Shown: piece by piece, positions 45,220 through 57,351 of the stretch | Position numbering within the stretch: position 1 is the first letter of the stretch | Layout of the letters: each line of letters starts with the position of its first letter | Assembly: GCF_033439725.1 (NCBI RefSeq) | Contig: NW_026944383.1 | Location: 7,750,001-7,814,000 of the forward strand | Direction of reading: 5' to 3' | DNA length: 64,000 nucleotides | Source: Neurospora tetraspora | Taxonomy: Eukaryota > Ascomycota > Sordariomycetes > Sordariales > Sordariaceae | Made by a program: the position numbers and the translations under genes | Notes under the pieces: generated by a model | Database searches by the model: none | Seen by the model: only the letters and a program-made list of their open reading frames with translations | What the model was told of the DNA's origin: nothing

Positions 45220-48184
45220 TCACTCCCCACCACCCTCCTCAACAACAGCGTTCGCATCCCTCTTTATGTACAACTCCGTCAACTCCTCGCTCTTTTCGAT
45301 CACCAGTCCGCGCTCGTTGGCAAGATGCAGCAAGCAAATGAAGCAGTAACTGGTGGAGATGTCGTCCATGGCCGTTTTCGGGTAGACTTTTTGCAGGGAG
45401 TTCATGACTTCCGTGAACTTGAGAGTGGGCGGTTCTGCTGAGCCTTCCTTTGGAGGCTCTGATGAGCCCGGTTGCGCGGATGGGGTTGTTAGAGGGGGTG
45501 ATATGAGAGAATCTTCTGGGTTTGTCTGTTATGGGGAGAGTTATGTTAGTGAGGGAACTCGATGGGACGAAAGGAGTAAAAGAAATAAGAGAAAAGAGAA
45601 AGGACTTACTACCCCATCCAACATCTCCAACCCCATCCCCCGCCAAATCTCCTCCTTCAGCCTCCTCACATCCACCTTTTTCGCCCGTCTCGCATACTGC
45701 ACATACTCGGGCCTGACTCTCCTCGATTGCGTAACCAGCATCGTGCCAAACGCCAAATCGGCCGGGTTCGTAACCGTCAACCCATTAAACGCGCCCGTCA
45801 TGCCCACGTCCATCGTCAATCCTGCTGTTCCTTCTTTTCCGGCAGCACCATCTCCTTGCGTACCACCGGGGCCAGGAGAGAAATGATCCCGTGCATCGGC
45901 AAAAACTTCCTCGTCCATGTCTTCGTCATCATCATCGTCTCCGCCGTTGGCAAACGGCAGACCGTCGTCTTGGAAGAAATTCGCGTCGTAGTCACCCTGC
46001 GGTAGATGTTCATCTTGGGAGAGACCTTGGTTGAGCGGAGCCTTTTGTTGGGCCCAGAAGGCCTCGTCCATGGCGCCCTCGGGGACTTGGTCTGGATTTT
46101 GATTGTCGGCATTGGAACGACCGAAGGCGCGCTGCTTGCGGCCGAGACGGGCCTTGGGCTTAAGGAAGAGGTTGAGCAGCTGCTTGGAGCTGAAGTGCTT
46201 GTCGTCCGGCAGCAGGTTGCGCGACTTGGACTTCCAGTCCTTTTTGGGGAGCGAGATGGCCGAGTTGGTAGTGGCTTGGTTGTGCAGGACGTCGTGAAGG
46301 GTGCGGTCCATGGGGGTGAAGAAGTCGATCTCGAAGGCTTGCTTTTCCTTGCGCTGGCGTTGCGGTTCTCCCGTTTGTGGCTTGTTGACGTCCTTGATCT
46401 TGCGGATGCGCCAGTGCTCGGCACTGGACCAGTTCTTTTGCAGGGCTTGGTCGAAGTAGCTGAGGATGTCCTCGTGCAGGCGGTCGGTCTTTTGGGCGTT
46501 GGTCATGTTGACCATGCCGAAATCGCCCTTGTCTTGGTCGAGCATTTCGAGGTCGCCGTCGACTCCGTCACCATCGTCACCACCTTCGCCTTCTCCTAGG
46601 TCTAGACCGGCGTCGAAGACACGCATCATTTGTGGCTCGATGGCTGCTTCGCGGGCCCAGGCTTCACCACCCTCACCGAAGGCTACGTCAACGTCTCCTC
46701 CCAGGTCGAATGCGCCCAGCGCGTCGTCATCGTCAAAGCCGAGCGGGTTCTCGTCGTCGATAATGAAGCCGGATTTGTTGCCGAGGCCAGGAGTTTTGGC
46801 TCTATCTTGCTCCTGGCGCCAGTCCTCGGGCGCTCTGAGGAAGGGAATATCGAGGGATCCGGAGGGGTCACCAAGGATGAAAGTCTTGAGTGACGGGCAC
46901 ACGTCCATCTCGTCCAGTCGTCCAAGATCGGGAAAGAACCTAGCACCAAGGCTGTCAATGTCGATCTCTACATCATCCTCCTCCTCCTCTTGTTGTTGTT
47001 GGGTTCGGGTCTGGCTCATTTCGGGCTGACCGTCGATTTCCATGGCATCGATTTCCATGGCGTCCGGGTCGGCATCTTGGTCGTTCTCCTCGGCGGTCTT
47101 TTGATTGCGTGAGTCGAGAGTGTCGTTGGCGTCGTCGCTGCTGTCAAAGACAATACGACCCTGCGAATCTATCATCAGGTGGTTCAAGAGTAGACCCTTA
47201 GCGCCTCCCTCGTCGAAGTCTGCTGATGCCTTTTTGAACAGCGGGTCTACTGAGAATTCGAGTTCGAACTTTTTGAGCTGTAGTGATGCGAAGGACGGTG
47301 CGAGGGTGGCTTCGGATGATCGTTGAGTCTGCAATTGTCAGTATTATTTGGCTTGTAACAGAGACTCGGGCAACCAACCTTCTTTCTTGGCTTCTTCCGC
47401 ACATTGCCATTCTCGTCCACTTCCTCCTCTTCATCATCATCACCACCCTCCTCGCCATCTCTATCCCTCTTCTTGCTGTCGCGACTATCGGCCAAACCAC
47501 TGAGCAGCTTTCCGGTTTCCGTCGCAACACTGTCGACTCTGCTGGTATAAATCTTGACACAGCCATCCAACGTACAACTGGCCTTCTGAAAATTGACACC
47601 GTCTCCCTCCTTGAGCAGCGACATATCATGAAAGTAGTCGATCAGCGCAAAGTTCCACGAGTTGGCGGCATTGATCTTGTTGTCAGTCGCCATCTTCATC
47701 CACTCCTCGAAGTTGGCCAGGATGGGGACGCGCTTCATTGGGGTGACGACGGAGCCGCCCACGACCGGTCTATCATCGCCGTCGAGGATGGAAAAGTTCT
47801 CCTTGCCGGAGATGCGGCGACGCGGGGTGCGCGGGCCGTTGGAGGCCGGAGTGTTGCCATTGTCGTCGATTACGCTGCGCGCGGGGGTTGCGGTTGCGGT
47901 CGCGGCGAGCTTGAGCTGGTTGATCTGGGCCTCGTGGAGGGCTTTGCGTCCTCGCGATCGTTTTTCCTTTTCTTGGGCGTCGTCGTTTAGTGGGATTCTG
48001 GTCGGGACGGGAACTTTTGTCAGTTAAACGGAAAAAGAGGGCGACGCGACGAGAGTTTCAATTCGCAATTCGCAATTCGCAATCCAAAGAAAAAAACGTA
48101 CTTGAGGCCTGGAGATTTGAGCGGCGATTGCACAGCAGGACCCCTGCTCAGGCTCCGTCGCGGACCTGTGCTGAGGCGAGGCAT
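45220..48184 (-). CDS. Condensin complex subunit 2 (kleisin Brn1 / CAP-H / Barren)
   Basis: Four exons (48184-48102, 47997-47379, 47328-45610, 45525-45220) encode 908 residues; the introns are 104, 50 and 84 nt. The product is the kleisin subunit that closes the Smc2-Smc4 ring and recruits the HEAT subunits for mitotic chromosome compaction. Seen: the N-terminus MPRLSTGPRRSLSRG with Ser/Pro sites, then IPLNDDAQEKEKR and the Smc2-contacting helical region FEEWMKMATDNKINAANSWN. Next come LKKFELEFSVDPLFKKASADFDEGGAKGL and a long acidic linker, the central motif EIDFFTPMDRTLHDV, and a C-terminal winged-helix region (STSYCFICLLHLANERGL) that would bind Smc4. A low-complexity MEIDAMEIDG repeat lies in the linker. 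Placing the first acceptor at CCAG (47998) keeps the frame. The size fits the family. Confidence 0.94.
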
Positions 48185-48456
48185 CTTGTCGATGGTGATG
48201 AAGCTATCGCGAACAAGATGTGAACCTCGACGTCTTTTCCAAGGCCAGGCCGCTGTCAAGTTGGAGTTTCAGTGGTGTTTGTTTACTTTGACCCGCCCGT
48301 AACCACGAGTGCCAATGCTGGGTAGCGCGGACACTGGACGGACAGGCCTGGCAGGATCCACGTTTCAGCGGGCTGGTGACGGGTGGCGGCACGTGCTGAG
48401 GCCTAACAGCGGGGTGAAGGGAGTCTGGGGTGCTTGGCGTGGATGATAAGGGCGTA

Positions 48457-48482
48457 TTTAGCTCCCCTGAAATCGGGCTCTG
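48457..48482 (+). repeat. Left terminal inverted repeat, 26 bp
   Basis: Exact reverse complement of 51958-51983. Confidence 0.9.
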
Positions 48483-49244
48483 AAGTGTTCAGAGCCGGTT
48501 TTTAAGAGCCCTATTTAGGAATACTCTGAAATTTTTAGTGCTGAAATCCCCACTAAAAAGCGACTCTGAAATTTCTTGCCCCACATTGTTGAAATGGCCA
48601 ATGAAATCGCGTACATTGACTAAAATTCAAATTGACTAATTTTAAACTACTTAAAATTGAAAGGGCTACTAAAATAGCCTTTTAAAAGTACTTTTATATA
48701 TTTTCAACCGCTACGTAACTACCCTTATTATTAACGAAAATTAATAAAATTAAATACTATAACTGCTAGTACTTTAATATAACGCCGCTAGGTATTATAT
48801 CACCATCGTATACGTATAATATAAACAGTCATAATATTTTTTTATATTAATTTAATACTATAAACCCGCTGTACCCCTATAAACGTTAATAGAAATAATT
48901 AATTAATAATATACGAACTCTTCTATAAATATCTGGGCTACTTCTAATCGTTATTGAGGATAATGTTAGTTACTTTCTATAAGTTAATAACGTAATTTAG
49001 TAAATATACTACTTTATCCGGCTCGAAGAGGACGACGATATACGAAAAGGTATTAATTTTTCTTTTTATTATAATGTAGAGTTTAACTTTTCGTATAACC
49101 GTATATACCCTCGGTTTTAATTTAGAAATAATATACCAATTAATAATCTTTATTAGCAACTATCGTATAGAGTACTTACTTTAATACTAAAATATTCTAT
49201 AAAGTTTTTAATACCTATTTTATATTAATATAAAGGAAGGTTAA

Positions 49245-49498
49245 TGTGACGGCTGGCACCACCAGTCGTCATGGATTCCATTCACGGGTAGCTTCCATTC
49301 ACGGGTTTGGTTCAGATGGTTCAGGTTCTGGGCTTGGCCTGGCTCCTTCCCAGAGTTCAGGGTATAAAACCCAGTCCTTCTCATCTAGCCTTCCCTTTTG
49401 GGGTTTCCTTCTTTCCTCAACTTCTTGTCTTTAGTCCAAGTTAGCCATTAGGGTAGTACAGTCCTTGCACCCGTACCCATCCCTGGCCACGCGTGACA
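49245..49498 (+). mobile_element. Solo LTR of an LTR retrotransposon, nested in the RIPed element
   Basis: A 254-bp island of ordinary base composition inside AT-rich DNA. It begins TGTGACGG and ends CGTGACA, has a TATA-like GGTATAAAACCC, and is flanked by a perfect 5-bp target duplication GTTAA (49240-49244 and 49499-49503). No internal region is present, so it is a solo LTR, probably of Ty3/gypsy type by its ends (tentative). It looks intact as an LTR and, lacking RIP, is younger than the decay of its host element or escaped it. Confidence 0.82.
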
Positions 49499-51580
49499 GT
49501 TAAACTCCTTCCTTTAGCTACCCTATATGAAATTAAATCTAACTTTAAATTCTTCCTATATTTCTATGAGGTATAAGGAACTTTCAATAGCTCGCACTTC
49601 GATATAAAAGTACTATATAAGGAATAAAAACTTTAGTATAACTATAAGGGAAGTATTTTTATAAACGTTTTACTAATTTATAACTTCTTTAGTAAAATCG
49701 TATATATATAGCTTAATTAGGAAGGGTTAGCTAACGATATAAGGGTATTAAATTATATATATACTAATAGTTTTAATATCTCTAAGGGATAGGTTTATTT
49801 AACTAACGCGGGCTATAGTAATAATTCTAGACTCTTCGTACTGTATTGTAGCGTACGTTATTACTTAAAAGAGATAAAATATACCAACTTAAAATTAATA
49901 ACCTATTAGGAATTATACAATCTTTGATACTTTTAAATTCGGATTATTATCGAAAAGACGATCGGTCGGTTAAAGGGGACGTTTAAGATCTATTATATAT
50001 TACTAATTTTTAACCTTGTTATATAAATAAAAGTAATATATATAATTGCTACATTATTAAATTAAATTTTAAATTATAGTAGGTATAACGTTAAAGTAGA
50101 AGAGATAAATTATAATATTATAGATTTCGCGGCCTATTAAATTATAAAAGAGAGGGTAAGCTTCTTACCTTCGATAGCGATAGTAGATTAGGAGAGGATT
50201 AGAGGGATGAATAGTTAAATAAATCTTTATTATGACTATATTATAAAAGGATATAGTAAAATTATTGTAAGGAGTTTATAAGAAGGGGGGAAATATAAAG
50301 TAATTGAATAAGAGGAAGGTTATAAAGAAGAAGGGAGAATTTAAAAGTAAATATGTACTTCTAGTACTAGCCGCCTAAATTACTCTTTAAATTATTTAAA
50401 TTAAGTAGAATTATATTTATCGAATTATAAATTCAAATTATTCGATTATACTTTAAAATACAACCTTCTTAAGAAATTAGTACTTCGAATATAAAGTTTA
50501 AAAAATTTAAATTTGAAATATAACGATATATTTAATATATTAATCGATATTAACACTATTTGTATATTCTTGGCAGCCTGTACCCTTTACTAAAGGTATT
50601 TATAGAATCCTTTATATTATTTACAAAAGTACTCTAAAATTAACATAAAATAAATGTATTAATTCGATTTAATCTAGCGATTATAACGCTACTTTTTTTA
50701 TATATATACGAATTTTTTTAGTATTAGTATTTTATTATATAATAAAAGTAAAAAAAAAAAATCCGGAGTAAATTCCACTTCTTATTCCTTTCCGTTTATA
50801 GGAACCCTATAATCTTTTTCGAAGACTTTAACCGCCTTTATAAGGTATAAGTACGACGGCGTGGGGTATTTAGTACTCTTACCGACTAGGGTATCCGCTA
50901 GATATATAAAGCTTTTAATAATAATTTTGCCATTATTCTTCTTCTTTTTTCTTTTGGGATTAGAAATAAAGGTAGCCCTCTTCTTACTATTATATATATA
51001 AGCTGGTATTGCGAATTCTCCTTCTATATCCTTATTAAAAGATTCATATAGCGTAGCTATAGAGGGACGCTCATTATAGTTAAATAGGGTACTTAATATT
51101 AGTACTTTACTTTTACTAGTACTTTAATCGTTAGCGAAAGCCTTTTCTATTAATTTTTTATAAAGTAATTCCTTATTACGGAACCATATATAATTTTTAT
51201 AACTCTACGAATATAATTAAGTAAATTATTAATTAAACTAAATATAGTATAGGAATAAATATTAATTTTAAAAAACGTATTTTAAATAAAATCCTTTATA
51301 GTATATATACTATTTTTATACTTAAAATTAAATTATTTTACTACGCTAGCGAAGGCTTATTATAAATACTACTTACATTTAAAGTAGTCTACTTTATTAC
51401 GTATTTATATAATATCGAATTTAATACTATATTTATTACGGAGAATTTTAATAATTAAATTGTATACTACTTCCTTATAACCGCCTTAATTAGTAAGACC
51501 ATCATTAACTATACCTTCAATATAATACATATGGTTACCTCCTAAGTATCGGTCTATTATTATAACCTCTTCTTTTTTTT

Positions 51581-51683
51581 ACTAGTTGCAGTCACTTAGT
51601 TGGCGGTTTAGTTAGCAGTTTGGTCAGCTATCTAACTAACTATTATATAGCTAGCAGTCTAGTTAATAGTTTAATTAAATTGT
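51581..51683. repeat. Degenerate 12-bp tandem array
   Basis: About eight copies of a unit close to CTAGTTAGCAGT, some 15 bp long, with transitions typical of RIP. It lies ~275 bp from the right end of the TIR element, where subterminal repeats that bind transposase are often found. Confidence 0.65.
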
Positions 51684-51957
51684 ATAGATGAGGGTGCTAT
51701 AGATAAGAGAAGTGTATGGCTAGTATTAGTTATTTTGGGTATAATAACAATGGTGTGTATAATTTATTGTTATATTGATTTATAGACCTATAAATATAAA
51801 ATTTTAGAATTTGGGGATTCTAGTGCGCTAAACAGGACTTTAAAAGTCCGTTCTGAATAGGAATAGGGTGGAGCTCAAAATCTCGGCATTTACCATCAAA
51901 ATATGGTTTAGGACGGTCCGTGCTGTTCCTTTGAAAAGTACTTCAGAAAACCTACTG

Positions 51958-51983
51958 CAGAGCCCGATTTCAGGGGAGCTAAA
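51958..51983 (-). repeat. Right terminal inverted repeat, 26 bp
   Basis: Exact reverse complement of 48457-48482. Confidence 0.9.
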
Positions 51984-53134
51984 CGCTCAGGTATAGCGGT
52001 ATATAGTACATCTGTACAAGGGACATGCGGCAGCCGTTGGGCGATCATATAGACGGGAGCCCCCCCCTTGTGCCCTTCTTCTTTCTCTTTGATGATTTCC
52101 AAACTTAAAAGTTTCAATCTACAACTTGAGATTGGCGATGGGTAATGGTTTGGTTTGGACTTGTTTGGGAAATTGTGTTGATCCTACCTCCTCGAGCTCC
52201 TCTTCTTTATGCAGTTCACACCTTGGATGCTGACCTTGTGTGTGGGGTTGGAATGTTGAAACTCCGATAGAGTCTGAACTCTCGAGTCACGATGGCCGCT
52301 ACAGAAAGGGTGAAGTACCTACAGGTGGCTATGGGCTACCTCTTGACTTCTTTGTGATCAAGACGACGCATTTCATCCATCACCTTCCACTTGCCACACA
52401 CTCACAGCCTCTTCTAGTCTCAAGTCTAGATGGTTTAGTTGTTACTTGACAGGCCTCCCGCGACTATCATGAAGTTCCTGTTGGTTACCCGCGTGGAGCT
52501 TGCGTATGTCTCTGTAGGCATCTGTATTCCAAGGACTTCAGCGTCTCGATGTCCAACCGGGTTGCACATTGGGCTGCAGACGCTATAACTTGGCAATATC
52601 TTTGCCTCTAGTCTAGCTCCTCTTGTCCAACTCACTTCCTCCCAACCGACGGGAACCTAATCACATCTTTCCTACCGAATACCGTATTCTTCCTGAATCA
52701 TCCATCCCCAACATGAATCCAATGCCATGAAGGGGCGCATGGATACCTCGACGCACTATACGGAAATATGTCAGTCCTAATAAGACCTTCTGGCCACCCG
52801 AAATCACCTTGCGACGATGATCTCATTCCGCCTACATAACACACAGAAATCCCACCCACGCCAATCCGACATCCTCCCGTCAACTACACAGCACGGCCAC
52901 AGTATACTTTGCCGTTGTATACATACATACTACTTTTAACCATATCCTTTTTTTCTGCTGGCCAGATCTCTCTTTTTTGCGACCATCGGTTACATATCTA
53001 CCTTGCGATTACAATTGCGATTGCGACCCTACGATAACCGCCATCCGATTGTCATCTTGGCGACACTTGGTCAACACCAGCACATCTCGGCCCAAACAAT
53101 ATTCCTCACGCGATGCCATGATCAGAGGTCCAGC
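51984..53134. other. Intergenic region upstream of the exchanger gene
   Basis: No gene supported. Base composition is normal again directly after the right terminal repeat. The last ~200 bp are T/C-rich and probably the promoter and 5' UTR of the exchanger. Confidence 0.55.
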
Positions 53135-56100
53135 ATGTCGCTGTATCGCCAAAAACGGAGCCCCTTCAGCTCCCGACCGTTTATCGTGTCAACGCTCCTC
53201 ATAACCTGTCTAGCAACCTATGCCCTCGTCCTCCGACCCTTCGCGACATCACGGTTGTTGCGCCAACCCGGAGAATATCAACAACAACAAAATGTTGCGC
53301 GAATCCTCGCAAGAGGTCACCACAAACACGAACCAACCGCCCCCGTCGATTGTCGCCATGTTCACTTGGCCCAAGACCAATGCGCCTTCATATTGGCCCA
53401 CTGCGAAGACGAGGAAGCCGGCCTGATTCATTACCTGAGCTTCTACTACTGCACACTACCCGGTGCGAAACCCGTCGCCTTCGTCATCCTGACCGCATGG
53501 CTGGGCCTCCTATTTACCACCATCGGCATTGCCGCCAGCGACTTCTTCAGCATCAACCTCAGCACCATCTCGAGCGTCCTGGGTCTAAGCGAGAACCTTG
53601 CGGGCGTCACCTTCCTCGCATTGGGCAATGGCTCCCCGGATGTCTTTAGCACCTTTGCCGCCATGGGTTCCAACAGTGGGAGCATGGCGGTGGGTGAACT
53701 GATCGGTGCTGCTGGTTTTATCACTGCCGTGGTCGCCGGCTCTATGGGCTTGGTTCGCGAGTTCAAGGTCCAAAAACGAACATTCGTACGAGATATCGTT
53801 TATTTCATCATTGCCATCAGCTTTACCATGCTGTTCCTTTTGGATCAGGAGCTGCATCTGTGGGAGGCCAATGCCATGGTTGGCTGCTATGTCGCATATG
53901 TCATCCTGGTGTTTGCCTGGCAGTGGTTCACAGACAGGAGGAGAAAGACGAGACAAGGAGAAGCTGCTGCCCGTACTCATTATCATGGCTCTGCGCCCGA
54001 GCCATCAGAAGAGTTGGAGCCATACTGGGATGATCCAGACGACGATGAGGCAGCTTCTGTGAATACTCGGCCGCGCACTGCCCAGACCGACATCAGCGCT
54101 CTCGAACGTGGGCCTAGGATCGAGGTTGAGGGACAGGGAGTAGTTGCATCTACACCAAGCGAGGAAGAAGAAGATGAACAACGCGATCTGCATGTGGCCG
54201 CAGAGATGACTAGCAGCATGCGCGTCAACCGTCCCCGCTGGGGCCGAAGCAACACCACCATCACTCCTATCAGACCCAGTCTTGTCGGTGCTTTGGAATT
54301 CCGGTCGATATTGTCGTCAATACAAAAGGAAAGAAACGTACAGGGCGGCTACTTCCGTGGACACCGACGGGGACATTCCGACTACTTTTCAAATCAGCCA
54401 TCACTACCTTTGATCCCCGAGGATCAGCTGTACCGGGGACGTCAATACACTCTCGATACTCTGCCGACCCTCTCAACCATCGTGTCAGGTAGGGACCGCG
54501 CCTTATCATCCGGACATTCGCCCCTTAACCTGGACAATTCCGGTTTACCAGCTATCCAAAGCGGTTCAGAGACGGGGGACACAAGCCCGCTACTAGCACC
54601 AGGGCCTCTACGTCCCAATGAGAGTCCCAATTTGCGTCCAGATACTAGGGGTAGCTCGACCACCCGAACCGTTGACGGCAGGCTTGCGCCTCCTCTTGAT
54701 ACCGGAGGTGTCAATCAAGGGCTGCTTCAGCATCAGTGGAGGAAAACGCCCAGGACACTAGGTCTACACCTCCAAATTCCCGAGAGTACCGGCTCCAGCA
54801 ACCGGGCATCGCCCACTCTCTCGCCTTTCCCCATGTTCTCCGAGTCTCCCACCATGCTGACTCCCCAACAACTACCCGAATCGGCCTTTGTCTTTCCTAC
54901 ACCGTCCGAGAGAAGACGTTCCTCCATCGCCATCTTCGGCGGTTATGAAGAAGAAGAGGAACCCCTCAAGTATTGGCCCTACTCGATCCTCCCACCACCA
55001 CACATCTTCTTCGGCACCCTCTTCCCAACCCTCCAAGGCTGGTCCGAAAAGTCGTGGTGGGACAAACTCGTCAGCTTGATCTCGGCTCCCTCGGTCTTCG
55101 TCCTCGCCATCACTCTCCCCGTGGTAGAAACCGAGTCCGAGCAAGACGATGACGACGAAGTCGAAGGGCCCGCTGAGTCCCCGGCCACCCACCTAATCCA
55201 CGGCCACGGACAACCAGGGCACATGGCCGTCCCCGTCTCTATGGAGTCAAGCGCACACATCCGCCCCGAAACCGAGTGGCAGGAGTTCCGCCGTCGTACA
55301 CGTTCGGCCTCTAACAGATCTCCCATGCGCTCACCTATGCGCTCGCCTCTCCACTCTCCGCTGACAGCTTCACCATCCTTCGTAACACTAGCCTCCCCGC
55401 GGACCAGGTTGAACTCGGAAGCCAGAGCGCACACGAACGGGCACACCAACCTCGGCGCGCAAGTCCAACAAGCGATGAAACTCAATCCTCACCAGCGCTA
55501 TGGCCACAGTCGTCACGGGTCCCAACCGACCATCATCGAGGAAGATGAACACGGCGCCATTACCAACACGGGAGCCACTACCTTGGCCGACAACCACAAC
55601 GACACAAACGACAACGAAAACGAAGAAAAAGCCTCCGAAGAAGGCTGGAACCGCTGGCTCATTTCCCTCCAGCTTTTCACCGGCCCCCTCTTCGTAGTCC
55701 TAATCATCTGGGTCAACACAATGGACGATCTCCCATCCCCCGGCCGCACTCTGTTAAAAATGACACTCTACAGCTTAATCTTCTCTCTCTCCTGCCTCGG
55801 CATCTTGTTGCTCACCACCTCCGCCGACAAAAAACCAAAGTACCACTTCCTGCTCTGTTTCCTGGGATTCGTGATTAGTATCGCCTGGATCTCAACAATA
55901 GCAAACGAAGTGGTGGGCATCCTAAAAGCTGTCGGCGTGATCTTGGGCATCAGCGAGGCGATTCTGGGACTGACGATTTTTGCCGTCGGGAACTCGCTGG
56001 GGGATTTGGTGGCTGATGTTACTGTTGCTAGGTTGGGCTGGCCTGTTATGGCTTTGTGAGTTACTCCCTCCCTTTTCTTTCCCTCTTGATCTTGATCTTG

Positions 56101-56485
56101 AAAATATCGTATCTCGGAAACAGTTACAGTTACTAACCCCACTCCCCAAAACAGAGCAGCCTGCTTCGGCGGCCCCATGCTCAACATTCTTCTTGGTATC
56201 GGTCTAGGAGGGGCCTGGATGATTGTGTCTAGCGCCAACAAGCACCACGCCAAGCACCCCGAGCTGCCGTTCAAGTACAAGCCTTACAAGCTGCAAGTGG
56301 GCGGGACGCTGATGATTTCGGCGGTTACGGTGCTGGTGACGCTGGTGTCGTTGTTGATCCTGGTGCCCAGCAACGGGTGGGTGATGAATAAACGCATTGG
56401 CTGGACGTTGATTGGGATATGGACTGTGGGCACGGTGTTTAATTTGGTCGTGGAGACGACGGGGGTTTGGACTGATGTTAGGTAG
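53135..56485 (+). CDS. Sodium/calcium exchanger (CaCA superfamily, NCX/NCKX type)
   Basis: Two exons (53135-56055, 56155-56485) with a 99-nt intron (GTGAGT, TTACTAAC, AACAG) encode 1083 residues. The start MSLYRQKRSPFSSRP is chosen just before the first hydrophobic segment; an in-frame ATG 44 codons upstream is possible. Both signature alpha repeats are seen: GNGSPDVFSTFAAMG in the first membrane half and GNSLGDLVADVTVARLGWPV in the second, each with the ion-binding acidic residue. About five membrane segments on each side frame a loop of some 550 residues that is Ser/Pro/Arg-rich, with acidic patches and four SPMRSP-like repeats. The family exports Ca2+ from the cytosol or loads organelles in exchange for Na+, K+ or H+. 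It resembles yeast Ecm27-like exchangers more than the vacuolar Vcx1 type. Location is unknown. Confidence 0.92.
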
Positions 56486-57351
56486 TGAGGGGGGGTAAAG
56501 GGGGAGGGAGGACAGAAAAGGGAAGGGAGGAGGAAGGGAGGGAGGAAGTACCTAGCGATGATATTGACTTTATTCTTGATGATTCATGACGTGATTGGAG
56601 CTGAGGGGTATGTATAGTGCTACGTATTGAGCGACAAGCTCTCTCGTGCATGTGTTCGTCTTGGTATATATTGATGTCCTCCACCTCGATGGGTTTCCAG
56701 CAGCCGGTTTGTTTGTCTTCTTGCCGCGCCGCATGTTGGTCGTTGGCTCCAAACTAGGAGTAGGTCACGGACTGACCACATATTTCCGACGACAAGTGAT
56801 CTCTGTGAAGCAATGCACTAGCTTCGACGAGACAGAGTGATACAAGGAAAGGGGAAAGGAAGGGTTGTACAGCAAACGGACACCTCAAACTCTTTATCTG
56901 TACTCTTGTCAAGTAGGGTCGGTCGGGTACGAAACACTACAAATTTCTCAGAAAAGGCTTCCTGTTCCTGATCACAGAGCTGTTGTCGTTCTTGTTGGAT
57001 TTCTTTCTCCATGAACGGAGTTTGGATCAAAGCAAGCAATCAAACGGCCAGCCACTCCTGAGTCACTTGGCGATTGTGTCACACCTCGACCTAGAACAAA
57101 AATATGGCTCATGCACACACACCAACTTACGGATACATATATATCTCCCGGCGGTCCGCTCCTCAGCCTGGCTTTACCAACCCAGAGATTCCCCTCCCAT
57201 CCATCGGGCATCTTCACCTTACTCTCGTCCTTAGACCTACCTGTCAGTGTTTTACTGACCGCCGCCCAAGGAAGATAAAAGAGACAGCGCCACTGACTGG
57301 GGAGTTGAGAAACAACTAAGAAAACCAGAAGACAGACACAAAGGAAAGGAA
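56486..57351. other. Intergenic region
   Basis: 3' UTR of the exchanger gene (G/A-rich start) and spacer. No gene supported. Confidence 0.55.

Larger units (their letters stand above)
48457..51983. mobile_element. RIP-degraded element with terminal inverted repeats
   Basis: A 3.5-kb block of extremely AT- and TpA-rich DNA lies between normal-composition flanks. It is bounded by perfect 26-bp inverted repeats (48457-48482 and 51958-51983) starting TTTAGCTCCCCTGAAATCGG. Just inside, the two ends remain loosely alike for another ~80 bp. TIRs point to a class II DNA transposon. No open frame survives, and no target-site duplication is visible next to the repeats, so the superfamily is not assigned. 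The C-to-T, CpA-biased decay is the mark of repeat-induced point mutation. The repeat ends and two inner pieces (a solo LTR and a short tandem array) are less affected. It lies between the condensin promoter and the exchanger gene. Confidence 0.8.

Noticed and set aside
53003-53134. Upstream start of the exchanger frame
   Set aside because: The first 44 codons are Arg/His-rich without a conserved look, and the downstream ATG sits right before the first hydrophobic segment.
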